From Mesorhizobium loti (GTDB taxonomy: Bacteria; Pseudomonadota; Alphaproteobacteria; Rhizobiales; Rhizobiaceae), in assembly GCA_002356515.1 (NCBI GenBank), contig AP017605.1, forward strand, positions 5,999,020 through 6,063,019: 64,000 nt of DNA, written 5' to 3'. Shown piece by piece: positions 28,378 through 37,832 of this stretch. The stretch's first letter is position 1. Every line of letters begins with the position of its first letter. The notes beneath the pieces were generated by a model, which saw nothing but the letters and a program-made list of their open reading frames with translations, had not been told where the DNA came from and ran no database searches. Made by a program: the position numbers and the translations under genes.

Positions 28378-29340
28378 TCAGGCTGCGTATCTGGCAATCA
28401 CGCCGGGTTGCCTCGACCACTGGGCATACCAGCTGTCGAACAGCTTGAGTTGCGCCTCGACATAGCCGCGCTGGCTGTCGGTCAGGGCATCCGTCTCGTT
28501 GAAGTGCAGCTTGTATTCAGGAGCGCCCTTCAGCACCATCATGTGCTTGAAATAGAGCACCAGGTCGGGGCCCTCGTCGAAGGAGGACAGCACGGCGAGC
28601 GCGGCGTCCAGTTCCAGCGCGCGCTGGCGGGCCTCGACGTCGCCCTTGGCCGCGGCCTGGCTCAAGCCCACAAGGTGCAGCACCTCCTTCGGCAGGACGT
28701 TGCCGATGCCGGTGATGGCGCCGGACGCGCCGCAATTGACGAAGCCGTGGAAGACGGCGGTGTCGACGCCGATCATCAGCGCCACCTCATCGTCGCGGCT
28801 GGTGATGTTTTCCGCCGCGTAGCGCAGATCCGACGGGCCGCCAAACTCCTTGAAGCCGACCAGGTTCGGGTGTTCGGCGCGCAGCGCGAAGAACAGGTCC
28901 GCGCGCGTGGCAAAGCCGTAATAGGGGCTGTTGTAGATGACCGCGGGCAGGTCGGGTGCGGCGGCGAGGATCGCCTTGAAATGGTTGCGCTGCGCCGTCA
29001 CCGAAGGCCCGCGCGACAGAACGCGCGGGATCACCATCAGGCCGCGAGCGCCGACCTTCTGGGCGTGTGCGGCATGCGCAACGGCCTTGGCGGTGTTGAC
29101 CGCGCCGGTTCCGACGATCACCGGCACGCCGGCCTTCACCAGGCGCTCGACGCCTTCCATGCGCTGCTCGTCGGTCAAGAGCGGCCAGTCACCCATCGAG
29201 CCGCAATAGACCACGGCCGACATGCCGGCCGCGATCAGCTCGCGTCCCTTGCGCACCAGCGCATCGAAGTCGGGCTGGCGGTCCTGCGTGCACGGGGTCA
29301 TCAACGCCGGCATGCAGCCGGAAAAAACATTGGGGGTCAT
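28378..29340 (-). CDS. DapA-family deaminase/aldolase, 1-pyrroline-4-hydroxy-2-carboxylate deaminase-like
   Basis: 320 residues from ATG 29340, preceded by 'AAGGAGAATCCGAA'. TIM-barrel DHDPS family: Schiff-base Lys in 'LVGFKEFGGP', Tyr in 'VIYNSPYYGF', substrate loop 'YCGSMGDWPLL' where DHDPS has GTTGE. This pattern matches rhizobial hydroxyproline-pathway deaminases (HypD/LhpC), which turn pyrroline-4-hydroxy-2-carboxylate into 2-oxoglutarate semialdehyde. It is divergent from the proline-racemase-family gene, 109 bp away, which supports hydroxyproline catabolism, but the dehydrogenases of that route are not in the window. Confidence 0.78.
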   Translation of the reverse strand: MTPNVFSGCMPALMTPCTQDRQPDFDALVRKGRELIAAGMSAVVYCGSMGDWPLLTDEQRMEGVERLVKAGVPVIVGTGAVNTAKAVAHAAHAQKVGARGLMVIPRVLSRGPSVTAQRNHFKAILAAAPDLPAVIYNSPYYGFATRADLFFALRAEHPNLVGFKEFGGPSDLRYAAENITSRDDEVALMIGVDTAVFHGFVNCGASGAITGIGNVLPKEVLHLVGLSQAAAKGDVEARQRALELDAALAVLSSFDEGPDLVLYFKHMMVLKGAPEYKLHFNETDALTDSQRGYVEAQLKLFDSWYAQWSRQPGVIARYAA

Positions 29341-29449
29341 TTCGGATTCTCCTTGAGGCTGGCACGCGGATTGACCAGTTTGTCCCGAAGCGGCATGGCT
29401 TGCCAAGCAAAATAGTCGTGGTCGCCAGGGACCGGCACAGGGAGCAACA

Positions 29450-30490
29450 ATGCGCAGCAAAACCAGCATCCATGTCGTCGGCTGCCATGCCGAAGGCGAA
29501 GTCGGCGACGTCATCATTGGCGGCGTGTTGCCGCCGGCGGGCCGCACGATGATGGACAAGATGATCACGATGGAACGCGATCACGATCATATCAGGCGCA
29601 TGCTGATCTGCGAGCCGCGCGGCAGCGTGGCGCGCCATGTCAATCTGCTGGTTCCCTCGACGCGCGAGGATTGCGCCGCCGGCGCCATCATCATGGAGCC
29701 GACGGAATATCCGCCGATGTCCGGTTCCAACACCATATGCATCGCCACGGTGCTGCTCGAGACCGGCATGGTGCCGATGCAGGAGCCCGAGACGCGCTTC
29801 AAGCTCGACATGCCGGGCGGGGTCATCGAGGTGCGCGCCGAATGCCGCGACGGCAAATGCGTCTCGATCACCTTCCGCAACGCGCCGGCCTTCGCCGAAC
29901 GTCTCGATGCCGCCATCGAGGTTGAAGGGCTGGGCACGCTCACCGTCGACATCGCCTATGGCGGCATGTTCTACGCCATCGTCGACGCCAAGGCGCTCGG
30001 CTTTTCGGTCGCCCCCGACGAGGCGCGCGAGTTGGCGGTGGCCGGCGAGAAGGTCCGCCGGGCCGCGCGCGAACAGCTCGATGTCGTCCATCCGGAATTC
30101 GACCATGTGCGCGGCGTGTCGATCGTGCAGTTCGCCATGCCGTTCCAGGGGCCGGGCAACGTCACGCGCAACACCTGCATCGTCTCGCCGGGCCGCTCGG
30201 ACCGCAGCCCGACGGGAACCGGGACATCGGCCCGCATGGCCGTGCTGCAAGCCCGGGGCTTGATGGGCGTCGGCGACGTGCTGATCCATGAATCGATCAT
30301 CGGCTCGCGCTTCACCGGCAGGATCGTGGAACTGACGGAAGTCGCAGGGCGTAAGGCGATCGTTCCGGAGATCACCGGCCGGGCCTGGATCACCGGCGAG
30401 CACAGCTACTATCTCGATCCGACCGATCCTTATCCCCAGGGTTATGTGCTGTCGGATACCTGGGGCACCTCCACTTCGGTGAAGCAGTAG
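29450..30490 (+). CDS. Proline-racemase-family enzyme, trans-3-hydroxyproline dehydratase-like (Ser/Thr active site)
   Basis: 346 residues. Both family motifs are present but both catalytic Cys are replaced: 'YPPMSGSNTICIA' has Ser (near residue 90) where racemases have MCGHG, and 'DRSPTGTGTSARMA' has Thr where they have SPCGTG. Cys/Cys enzymes epimerise proline or 4-hydroxyproline; family members with Ser or Thr at the first site dehydrate trans-3-hydroxy-L-proline. A dehydratase is therefore more likely than an epimerase. The N-terminus 'IHVVGCHAEGEVGDVIIGG' is typical. It is divergent from the deaminase gene and convergent with the dioxygenase gene at 30510. Confidence 0.75.
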   Translation: MRSKTSIHVVGCHAEGEVGDVIIGGVLPPAGRTMMDKMITMERDHDHIRRMLICEPRGSVARHVNLLVPSTREDCAAGAIIMEPTEYPPMSGSNTICIATVLLETGMVPMQEPETRFKLDMPGGVIEVRAECRDGKCVSITFRNAPAFAERLDAAIEVEGLGTLTVDIAYGGMFYAIVDAKALGFSVAPDEARELAVAGEKVRRAAREQLDVVHPEFDHVRGVSIVQFAMPFQGPGNVTRNTCIVSPGRSDRSPTGTGTSARMAVLQARGLMGVGDVLIHESIIGSRFTGRIVELTEVAGRKAIVPEITGRAWITGEHSYYLDPTDPYPQGYVLSDTWGTSTSVKQ

Positions 30491-30509
30491 GACTCGTCGC
30501 GCCTGGGAC

Positions 30510-31397
30510 TCAAGCGGGCCGAGGCCGCGCCAGGATGAAATCGTGCTCGACGTCCCAGAAGGGATTGTCGAACGCATAATCCCTGGCGCGCGACGGATCG
30601 TCGATGCGTCTGAACTCTGCCAGCAGGCTCTCCTTCACCCCGAACACGGCATCCGAATTGATGTAGGGATCGTCCGGATCGAAGATGTGGGTGGTCAGCG
30701 TCTCGAAACCATCGGCCTTGAGAATGTAATGCAGATGCGCCGGCCGGTAGGGATGGCGGCCAAGCGCGTGCAACAGCTTGCCGACCGTGCCGTCGTCAGG
30801 GATCGGGTAGAATTTCGGCTTCACCGCGCGGAACCAATAGCGGCCGTCGGCACCGGTGCGGAAGACACCGCGCAGATTGAAGTCGGGCTGGATGCCCTTC
30901 TGCTGCACGTCGTAGAACCCTTCGTCATTGGCCTGCCAGACGTCGAGCACCGCATTGGCGATCGGCTTGCCCTCGGTGTCGAGGATGCGGCCATGGATGA
31001 ACATGTCCTCGCCCTTCTGATCGAGGCAGATGTTGGCGCCCATCGGCAGTTCCGGTGCGTCGGCCAGATGGAATGGCCCGAGCACCGTAGATTCCGAAGC
31101 GCCCGAGGGTTTGCGGTTGTTGATGGCGTCGACCAGCATCGAAACGCCGAGCACATCCGACAACAGGATAAACTCCTGCCGCCATTCGGTGGAGAGCTGG
31201 CCTGTTTTGGTCAGGAACAGGATCGCCTCGAACCATTCCTCCTGCGTCGGCTCGATCTCCTTGACCGCCTCATGCAGTTTCCGCGTGATGACCTCCATCA
31301 CCGCCTTCAGCCGTTCGCTCCTGGCGTTCTTGTTGCGGCCGGTGACGACCTCGACCGAATTCGCCTCGGTGAAGAAGCCCTTTTCGTGCGCTTCCAT
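30510..31397 (-). CDS. Intradiol ring-cleavage dioxygenase 1 (hydroxyquinol 1,2-dioxygenase-like)
   Basis: 295 residues from ATG 31397. Fe(III) ligands of the family: Tyr in 'NDEGFYDVQQ', Tyr in 'KPKFYPIPDDG', and His pair in 'YRPAHLHYIL'. N-terminal helical dimerisation domain at ~1-105. Expected to cleave hydroxyquinol (1,2,4-trihydroxybenzene) to maleylacetate rather than catechol, given the FAD monooxygenase 5 bp upstream and a maleylacetate reductase in the same operon. Last gene of the minus-strand operon. It is paralogous to the gene at 38891. Confidence 0.82.
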   Translation of the reverse strand: MEAHEKGFFTEANSVEVVTGRNKNARSERLKAVMEVITRKLHEAVKEIEPTQEEWFEAILFLTKTGQLSTEWRQEFILLSDVLGVSMLVDAINNRKPSGASESTVLGPFHLADAPELPMGANICLDQKGEDMFIHGRILDTEGKPIANAVLDVWQANDEGFYDVQQKGIQPDFNLRGVFRTGADGRYWFRAVKPKFYPIPDDGTVGKLLHALGRHPYRPAHLHYILKADGFETLTTHIFDPDDPYINSDAVFGVKESLLAEFRRIDDPSRARDYAFDNPFWDVEHDFILARPRPA

Positions 31398-31402
31398 ATC
31401 GC

Positions 31403-33157
31403 TCACCTGTCCAGAATTGATGTCAGGGCGCGGCGCAGATCCGCCGTCGGATCGCTGCTGATGGCGTCCTTGCGCCAGGCTACATGCTGGTCGGGCCGCA
31501 CCAAAAGCACGCCGCTGTCGCGGATCTCGCGGGCGCGCGCCCAGTCGCCGGAAAAGTCCTGCCAAGGCTGGCGCGGGCCGATGAGATGCCCCGTAATGTC
31601 GATGCCCAATTCCTTGCCGACTGCCTTGGCCGCGTCGAGCCAGCCTTGGCCGCCAATGCCGGTCAGCACGGTGAATTTGCCGTGCCCGGTCAGATCGAGC
31701 GTCGAGACCTTGTCGCCTCGATCCGAATGCACCCAGACATGCGGCAGACGCGCGCCCGGCCAGGAGGTCGGCTGGTGGTGCAATTCGGCGTCTCTGTCGA
31801 AAGCCGGCTCCTGCTGGCCGTCGGTGACGATGGCATTCGACCTGTAGCGCTGGTTCATCTCGACGCCATGGGCGTCGAATTCATAGACTTTTGAAGCGAT
31901 GGTTTCGCGTATCTTGGCGCGTTGCGCTTCGGCCGCCGGCGTGTCGTCGCAGCGCGCGTCCATATTGCACTGCATCTTCACCGGGTCGATGGAATCGAGC
32001 AGGCCAAGCGCCTTGAAGATCGGGCCGAATTCCTCGATCGACTTGTTGGCGCGGGTGACGATCTGCCTGGCGACCGGCGCGCGCTCCTGTGAATAGCTGT
32101 CGAGCAGTTTTGGGCCGGCCTTGCCCTTGACGACATGGGCAAGCTTCCAGGCGAGATTGAAACCGTCCTGGATCGATGTGTTGGAGCCTAGCCCATTCGA
32201 TGGCGGGTGGCGGTGGATGGCATCGCCCATGCAGAACACGCGGCCCTTGGAGGTCTCAGTGGCGTACATGTTGTTGACGGTCCAGGTCGATACGGACTGG
32301 ATCTCGATTTCGAGCTCGGGATCGCCGACCAGATCACGCGCCACTTTTCTCGCGAAGGCCTCGTCGACCTTCGGTGCCGGCTGGTTGATGTCGTAGCCCC
32401 AGACGATCAGCCACTCGTTCCACGGCCGGATCATGCGCACCAGGCCCATGCCAATGCCACCGACATCGGCGCCCGGCTGCACCACCCAATAGAGCACTGA
32501 CGGCCGGTGGGCGACGTATTTCGACAGGTCGGCCTTGAACAGGATGTTCATCGAGCCGCCTACGCCCATCTTGCCTTCGAAGGGCAGACCGGCATGTTCG
32601 GCGACCAGCGAATTGCCGCCATCGGCGCCAACCAGATATTTCGAGCGGATGGTGATGTCCTTGCCGGTCAGCCGGTCTCGGCAGGTCGTGGTGACGCCGT
32701 CGGCATCCTGGACATGGGAAAGGTATTCGGTCGACATCCGCGCTTGCGTGCCGCGCGAACAGGCTGTCTTGAACAGAAGCGGCTCCATGAAGGTCTGCGG
32801 CAAATCGTTCATGTGCGAAGGCGAGGACAAGAGATGCTCGGCACGGCTGAGCGGATGCTTGCCCCAACTGCGCATGCGGCCGATCTCCTCGCCGGCCAGC
32901 GACGTGCAGAACACGTTCTCGCCCATCAGATCCTGCTCGGTGGCATGCATATAGGCTTCCGCCTCGACATCCCTTCCGAGGTCGCGCAGCACCTCCATCG
33001 TGCGCTGGTTGGTGATGTGCGCGCGAGGCGTCGCGGCCAGCCAGCGGTAGCGGTTGATGACCATGTTCTCGACGCCATAGGTCGAAAGCAGCGCTGCCGT
33101 CGCCGAGCCCGCGGGCCCGGTGCCGATGGTCAGCACGTCGGTGGTGATGTCAGCCAT
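31403..33157 (-). CDS. FAD-dependent aromatic monooxygenase (phenol hydroxylase/TfdB family)
   Basis: 584 residues. FAD motif 'LTIGTGPAGSATAALL' at ~9, 'YLVGADGGNSLVAEHAGL' (DG motif) at ~190, and 'GDAIHRHPPSNGLG' at ~315; the C-terminal ~170 residues form the thioredoxin-like domain of the PheA/TfdB group. Such enzymes ortho-hydroxylate phenols with NADPH. Next to hydroxyquinol-type dioxygenases it may convert a resorcinol-type or hydroxylated benzoate substrate to hydroxyquinol. It overlaps the end of the LIV permease gene by 8 bp. Confidence 0.82.
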   Translation of the reverse strand: MADITTDVLTIGTGPAGSATAALLSTYGVENMVINRYRWLAATPRAHITNQRTMEVLRDLGRDVEAEAYMHATEQDLMGENVFCTSLAGEEIGRMRSWGKHPLSRAEHLLSSPSHMNDLPQTFMEPLLFKTACSRGTQARMSTEYLSHVQDADGVTTTCRDRLTGKDITIRSKYLVGADGGNSLVAEHAGLPFEGKMGVGGSMNILFKADLSKYVAHRPSVLYWVVQPGADVGGIGMGLVRMIRPWNEWLIVWGYDINQPAPKVDEAFARKVARDLVGDPELEIEIQSVSTWTVNNMYATETSKGRVFCMGDAIHRHPPSNGLGSNTSIQDGFNLAWKLAHVVKGKAGPKLLDSYSQERAPVARQIVTRANKSIEEFGPIFKALGLLDSIDPVKMQCNMDARCDDTPAAEAQRAKIRETIASKVYEFDAHGVEMNQRYRSNAIVTDGQQEPAFDRDAELHHQPTSWPGARLPHVWVHSDRGDKVSTLDLTGHGKFTVLTGIGGQGWLDAAKAVGKELGIDITGHLIGPRQPWQDFSGDWARAREIRDSGVLLVRPDQHVAWRKDAISSDPTADLRRALTSILDR

Positions 33158-34238
33158 GCGGCCCTCCCTTTTTGGCTAATGGTTCAGGTCCGCCGGTCAA
33201 TCGGCGGCGAACGGGAAAAAGCTGGATGCCGGTGCGCTCGGCGAACAGGCCCCACAGGCCGCGCGGCGCAAACAGCATGATGACGATGCCGATCAGTCCG
33301 AGGATCAAGAGATACCAGGAGCCGTAATCGGCCAGCAGGTTTTGCAGAAGATAGAAGACGATGACGCCGACGATCGGCCCCTCGATGGTGCCGATGCCGC
33401 CGACGACGACGATGAAGATGACATAGGCGGTCCAATCGACGACGGAGAAGGCGGCGTCCGGTGAGATGCGGGCCTTCTGCACATAGATCAGCGCACCGCA
33501 AAGACCGGTGCCGAAGGCCGCCGCCAGATAGACCAGCGTCTTCATGCGGCGCGCGTCGACGCCGACCGATCGCGCCGCTTCCTGATTGTCGCGCACGGCG
33601 GCAAGCCCCAGCCCCTGCTTCGAGCGCAGCAGGCGGTAGACGAGGCCGATCGTGGCGATGGCCAGCAGCAGCGCCAGCCAGTAGGTGAGGATATCGCCGG
33701 CTTCGGACGATTTGACGCCGAACAGCTCACCAACCAGTTTCAGTGCCGGCATGTCGCGGGTCGCTTCGCGCGGCAGCGAGGTGCCGGTGCCGCCGCCCAG
33801 CATCTTCCACTGCGCCAGCGCCAGCCGCACGACTTCGGCGATGACCCAGCTGCCGATGGCGAAATAGGCGCCCTGCAAGCGAAACAGGAAGAAGGCGGTC
33901 GGGACGGCAAGCAAGGCGCTGGCAATGCCGGCGAGCAGGATCGCGGCCAGCGGGTCGAGCCCGGCGAGGATCACCAGGGCAAACATGGCGTAGGCGCCGA
34001 AGCCGACAAAGGCCTGTTGGCCGACCGAGACCAGCCCGGCATAGCCTGCGAGCAAGTTCCAGTTCTGCGCCAGCACCAGCATGGTGAGGATGAAGAACAG
34101 GTCCTGCAGCACGCTGCGTGAAGCGAAGAGCGGCGCGGCGAAAGCGAGCAGGATGAGGAGCGCGGCGACGATGGCGAATGTCGCCGATGCTTTGGTTCGG
34201 GTCTCGACTTTCCAGTGCGGGATTGTGACGTAGGTCAT
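33150..34238 (-). CDS. LIV-type ABC importer permease (LivM-like)
   Basis: 362 residues from ATG 34238; the open frame extends upstream only as an antisense-type shadow of the LivH gene, so it is not a fusion. About nine to ten membrane spans; 'LVSVGQQAFVGFGAYAMF' and 'RSVGVDARRMKTLVYLAAA' are typical LivM signatures. Part of the branched-chain amino acid transporter class often recruited for aromatic acids. It is 5 bp after LivH and overlaps the monooxygenase start. Confidence 0.85.
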   Translation of the reverse strand: MTYVTIPHWKVETRTKASATFAIVAALLILLAFAAPLFASRSVLQDLFFILTMLVLAQNWNLLAGYAGLVSVGQQAFVGFGAYAMFALVILAGLDPLAAILLAGIASALLAVPTAFFLFRLQGAYFAIGSWVIAEVVRLALAQWKMLGGGTGTSLPREATRDMPALKLVGELFGVKSSEAGDILTYWLALLLAIATIGLVYRLLRSKQGLGLAAVRDNQEAARSVGVDARRMKTLVYLAAAFGTGLCGALIYVQKARISPDAAFSVVDWTAYVIFIVVVGGIGTIEGPIVGVIVFYLLQNLLADYGSWYLLILGLIGIVIMLFAPRGLWGLFAERTGIQLFPVRRRLTGGPEPLAKKGGPHG

Positions 34239-34243
34239 GGCGT

Positions 34244-35107
34244 TCAATCCAGCGCACGCGGAAACAGGCCACGCGGCCTGACCAGCAGTACCAACAGGAA
34301 GGCCAGGTGCCCGGCCAGAATCTGCCATTCCGGATTGATCGCGGCGCCAAAGGTTTGGGCGATGCCGATGACGATGCCGCCGGCGAGCGTCCCCCACAGC
34401 GAGCCGAGACCGCCGATGATCACCGCCTCGAAAGCGTAGATCAGCCGCGCCGGGCCGATGGTTGGATCGAAATTGGCGCGCGTGCCGAGATAAAGCGCGG
34501 CGATCGTCACCACCACCATGGCGATGCCGGTGGCGGTGGCGAAAATCCGCTTTGGCTGGATGCCCATCAGCCCGGCTGTGACCGGATCGTCGGAGGTGGC
34601 GCGGAAGGCGCGACCGAGCGACGTGCGGTAGAAGAGTTGGTTCAGCCCGACAATCACCGCGATGGCCGAAGCCAGGGTCAACAGCGGCATGACGCCGACA
34701 TTGATCGGGCCGAGTGCCAGCGACGCCGATTCCAGTCCGCCAACCGAAATGCGTCGGCTGTCGGCGGTAAAACCTTCGAGCAGGCCATTCTGGATGACGA
34801 TCGACAGGCCGAAGGTAACGAGCAACGGCGGCAATATGTCGGTGCCGAGCGTGCGGTTGAGCAAGAAGAATTGCAGTGCCCAGCCGATCGCGAACATCAG
34901 CGGCATTGCCACCAGGGCGGCGACGAAGGGATTGAGGCCAAGGGCCGAAACCAGCATCAGGATCAGGAAGGCGGCGAGCACGATCAAGTCGCCATGCGCC
35001 AGATTGACCAGCCGCATGATGCCGAAGACCAGGCTGAGGCCCGCCGCGAACAAAGCGTAGAGGCCGCCAAGCAGAATGCCCTGGATGATGGTGTCGAGCC
35101 ACGCCAT
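34244..35107 (-). CDS. LIV-type ABC importer permease (LivH-like)
   Basis: 287 residues, eight predicted spans. N-terminal 'GILLGGLYALFAAGLSLVFG' and 'MRLVNLAHGDLIVLAAF' are classic LivH sequence, with the docking segment 'TSLGRAFRATSDDPVTAGLM' in the middle. Spaced 1 bp from LivF and 5 bp from LivM. Confidence 0.87.
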   Translation of the reverse strand: MAWLDTIIQGILLGGLYALFAAGLSLVFGIMRLVNLAHGDLIVLAAFLILMLVSALGLNPFVAALVAMPLMFAIGWALQFFLLNRTLGTDILPPLLVTFGLSIVIQNGLLEGFTADSRRISVGGLESASLALGPINVGVMPLLTLASAIAVIVGLNQLFYRTSLGRAFRATSDDPVTAGLMGIQPKRIFATATGIAMVVVTIAALYLGTRANFDPTIGPARLIYAFEAVIIGGLGSLWGTLAGGIVIGIAQTFGAAINPEWQILAGHLAFLLVLLVRPRGLFPRALD

Positions 35108-35108
35108 G

Positions 35109-35813
35109 TCAGGCCACCCCGAAATACGCAGCGTGGATCTTTTCGCGCGTCAGATCCGACGGCGCACCGGAGAGCGTGATGCGACCCTCCATCATGCAGT
35201 AGACGCGGTCGGCGACCATCAGCGCCTGGCCGATGTCCTGCTCGACCATGACGATCGAGGCGCCGGCGGCGCGGATGCGGGGGAAGGCGGCGTAGATATC
35301 CTTGATGACGACCGGCGCCAGGCCAAGGCTGATCTCGTCGCACAGCAGCACGCGCGGGTTGGACATCAGCGCGCGACCGATCGCCACCATCTGCTGCTGG
35401 CCGCCGGACAGCGCCGTGCCCGGATTGCCACGTCTCTCCCTCAGGATCGGGAATAGCGCGTAGACGGTGTCGAGACTCCAATGTCCTTCGACCGCGCGGC
35501 CATAGCGGCCAATGAGAAGGTTCTCCTCGACGCTGAGCGAGGGAAACAGTTTTCGCCCTTCGGGCACGATGGCAATGCCGCGCGCGACGATGTCGGGAGC
35601 GGGCAGGGCGCCGATCTTCTCACCGTCGAACAGCACCGCATCGGGCTGGTTGGCCAATATGCCTGATATCGAGCGCATCAGCGTCGTCTTGCCGGCGCCG
35701 TTGGCGCCGATGATGGCTATGGTCTCGCCCTGGTTCAGCGCGATGTCGACGCCGAACAGTGCCTGGAAGTCGCCATAGCGCGCGGTGAGGTTCCTGGTCT
35801 CGAGCAGCGCCAT
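35109..35813 (-). CDS. LIV-type ABC importer ATPase (LivF-like)
   Basis: 234 residues from ATG 35813, which overlaps the LivG stop by one base. Walker A 'GANGAGKTTLMRSI', signature 'LSGGQQQMVAIGRAL', Walker B 'VLLCDEISLGLAP'. The segment 'GIAIVPEGRKLFPSLSVEENL' is the LivF hallmark. Works as a heterodimer with the LivG-like ATPase encoded just upstream. Confidence 0.87.
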   Translation of the reverse strand: MALLETRNLTARYGDFQALFGVDIALNQGETIAIIGANGAGKTTLMRSISGILANQPDAVLFDGEKIGALPAPDIVARGIAIVPEGRKLFPSLSVEENLLIGRYGRAVEGHWSLDTVYALFPILRERRGNPGTALSGGQQQMVAIGRALMSNPRVLLCDEISLGLAPVVIKDIYAAFPRIRAAGASIVMVEQDIGQALMVADRVYCMMEGRITLSGAPSDLTREKIHAAYFGVA

Positions 35814-36532
35814 CAGACTTCGATCCCGAGATAGATTTCGCGGACCTCGCGCGACGCCATCACGGCATCGGGCGCGCCCATGCCGATAACCCTGCCGAAA
35901 TTGAGCACCAGCAGCCGTTCGACCACCGAGTTCAGCGCGTGCAGCACATGCTCGATCCAGATGATCGACATGCCACCTTTGTGGATGGTGCGGATGGTGT
36001 CGACCAGCATGCCGCATTCGCCTTCGGTCAGGCCGCCGGCGATTTCGTCCAGCAACAGCAGCCGCGGCTCGGTCGCAAGCGCGCGGGCAAGTTCCAGCCG
36101 CTTGCGCTGCAATAGGCTCAAGGTCCCCGCTGGATGATTGGCGCGGTCGATCAGTCCTGTCTCGACCAGGATCTCGGCGCAACGCTCACCGACCTCGGCT
36201 TCAGTCTTGCCTGCCCCGAAGGCACCGGCGACCAGCAGGTTCTCGAACACGGTCAGTTTCTCGAAGGGTTGCGGGATCTGGAAAGAGCGGCCGACGCCGG
36301 CAAGGCAACGTTGCATCGGCGGCAGTCGTGTCACCTCGCGGCCGTCGAAGACGATGGTGCCGGCATCGGCCGATATGTTGCCGGTGATCAGGTTGAACAG
36401 CGTCGACTTGCCGGCGCCGTTCGGGCCGATGATGCCCAGCGCCTCGCCCTCGCCAAGTTCGAACGAAACCGCGTCGGCGACCGTCAGTGCGCCGAAGCGT
36501 TTCGACACATTGGAGAGGGCGAGGATGGCCAT
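35813..36532 (-). CDS. LIV-type ABC importer ATPase (LivG-like)
   Basis: 239 residues. Walker A 'GPNGAGKSTLFNLITG', 'GVGRSFQIPQPFEKLTVFEN', signature-region 'LSLLQRKRLELARAL' (the usual LSGG reads LSLL here, as in many LivG proteins) and Walker B 'LLLLDEIAGGLTEGE'. The His switch is in 'IIWIEHVLHAL'. Starts 2 bp after the binding-protein gene. Confidence 0.86.
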   Translation of the reverse strand: MAILALSNVSKRFGALTVADAVSFELGEGEALGIIGPNGAGKSTLFNLITGNISADAGTIVFDGREVTRLPPMQRCLAGVGRSFQIPQPFEKLTVFENLLVAGAFGAGKTEAEVGERCAEILVETGLIDRANHPAGTLSLLQRKRLELARALATEPRLLLLDEIAGGLTEGECGMLVDTIRTIHKGGMSIIWIEHVLHALNSVVERLLVLNFGRVIGMGAPDAVMASREVREIYLGIEV

Positions 36533-36534
36533 GG

Positions 36535-37809
36535 CTAGCCGATGGCTTCCATCTTGCCGCCGGTCGGAATGTTCGGCGCGGTCTTGTTGTCGGTGATGAC
36601 GAGGTCATAGCCGCCGCCGTCCTTCAGCCGCCACTGGCCGCCGACCAGCGGCGTCTTGGCGATATTCTTGGCGGCAAAGGGCGGCAGTTTGGCACCGTCC
36701 CAGGCGATCGGCCCGACCAGCGTGTCGAGCTTGGTTGCGGCAATCGCCGCCGCCACCTTGTCGCCGTCGCCGGCTTCACCCGCCCGCTTCATCACATCCA
36801 CCGCGATCTCAAACAGCGCGTGGACAAAGCCGATCGGCTGCGTCCACTGCCGGCCGGTGGCCTTGGTGAAGCCATCAGCCACCTGCGCCGAGCTTTCTCC
36901 GGTCAGCGACGATTTGAACGGGTGGTTGGGTGTCCACCAGACTTCCGACGACAGGTTGTGGCCGGACTTGCCGAGCGCCTCGACCGATTGCGGGAACAGC
37001 AGCGCCTTGCCGATCGAGGCCACCTTCGGCGCAAAACCCTGCTGCTTGGCCTGGTTCCAGAAAGTGGTGAAATCGGGCGGGATCATCACGCCGGTGATGA
37101 TTTCGCACGACGCGCCCTTGAAGGCGTTGATCTGCGCGGAAAAATCGTCGGTCAGGTTCTGGTAGCGGCCGGTATCGGTCAGCCCGTAGCCGCCCTTGGC
37201 CAGCACCGGCGGAAAGCCGACCGTGCCATCGCCCCAGGCATTGCCGTCACCATCATTGGGGAAGAGCCCGCCCACCTTCTTGTTGGTCTCGACCTGCGCC
37301 CACATGTTGGTGAAGACGGCTATGACGTCTTCCAGCCCCCAGAAGAAATGATAGGCGTAGTTGAACGGCTTCCACGAAGCGGGATCGCTGGGATTGCCTT
37401 GCTGGCCGATGAACCAGGGCTGCCAGGGCGCCACGGTCGACAGGCACGGCACTTCCTCGGCCTCGCAGGTGGTGGCGACCGGATTGGTGGTCTCTGGCGT
37501 CGAGGCGACAAGCATCAGATTGACCTTGTCGTTGACGATCAATTCCTTGGCGACTTCCGCCGCGCGGTTGGGATTGGACTGGCTGTCCTTGACCACGACC
37601 TCGTAGTTGAGGCCGGCGGCCTTGGTGGCGGCCATAAAACCGTCGATGATGAATTTGTCGGCCTCGGCGAAGGCGGCGAGCGGGCCGGATTGCGGGCTGA
37701 CATAGCCAAGCTTGATCGGCGCGCTCTGCGCGATCGCCGGCATGGGCAGGCCGCCGGCAAGCAGGCCGGTGGCGGCCGTATTCCGGATGAATTCGCGTCT
37801 GGTAATCAC
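36535..37809 (-). CDS. LIV-type ABC importer substrate-binding protein, Tat-exported
   Basis: 424 residues starting at GTG 37809, preceded by 'GAGGAACAACA'. The start is set by the twin-arginine signal 'ITRREFIRNTAATGLLAGG' ending 'MPAIAQSAP'. The mature part 'IKLGYVSPQSGPLAAFAEAD' is the type I periplasmic-binding fold of LivK/amide-urea binders. Context in an aromatic operon suggests an aromatic acid or phenolic ligand instead of an amino acid. Tat export may mean the protein folds or binds a ligand before export. Confidence 0.83.
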   Translation of the reverse strand: MITRREFIRNTAATGLLAGGLPMPAIAQSAPIKLGYVSPQSGPLAAFAEADKFIIDGFMAATKAAGLNYEVVVKDSQSNPNRAAEVAKELIVNDKVNLMLVASTPETTNPVATTCEAEEVPCLSTVAPWQPWFIGQQGNPSDPASWKPFNYAYHFFWGLEDVIAVFTNMWAQVETNKKVGGLFPNDGDGNAWGDGTVGFPPVLAKGGYGLTDTGRYQNLTDDFSAQINAFKGASCEIITGVMIPPDFTTFWNQAKQQGFAPKVASIGKALLFPQSVEALGKSGHNLSSEVWWTPNHPFKSSLTGESSAQVADGFTKATGRQWTQPIGFVHALFEIAVDVMKRAGEAGDGDKVAAAIAATKLDTLVGPIAWDGAKLPPFAAKNIAKTPLVGGQWRLKDGGGYDLVITDNKTAPNIPTGGKMEAIG

Positions 37810-37832
37810 TGTTGTTCCTCCCTGTGTTGCCG

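Noticed and set aside
33150..35102. Apparent 650-residue LivH-LivM fusion
   Set aside because: Only the last 362 residues are LivM; the upstream part is LivH DNA read in the wrong frame. LivH has its own complete gene at 34244-35107.
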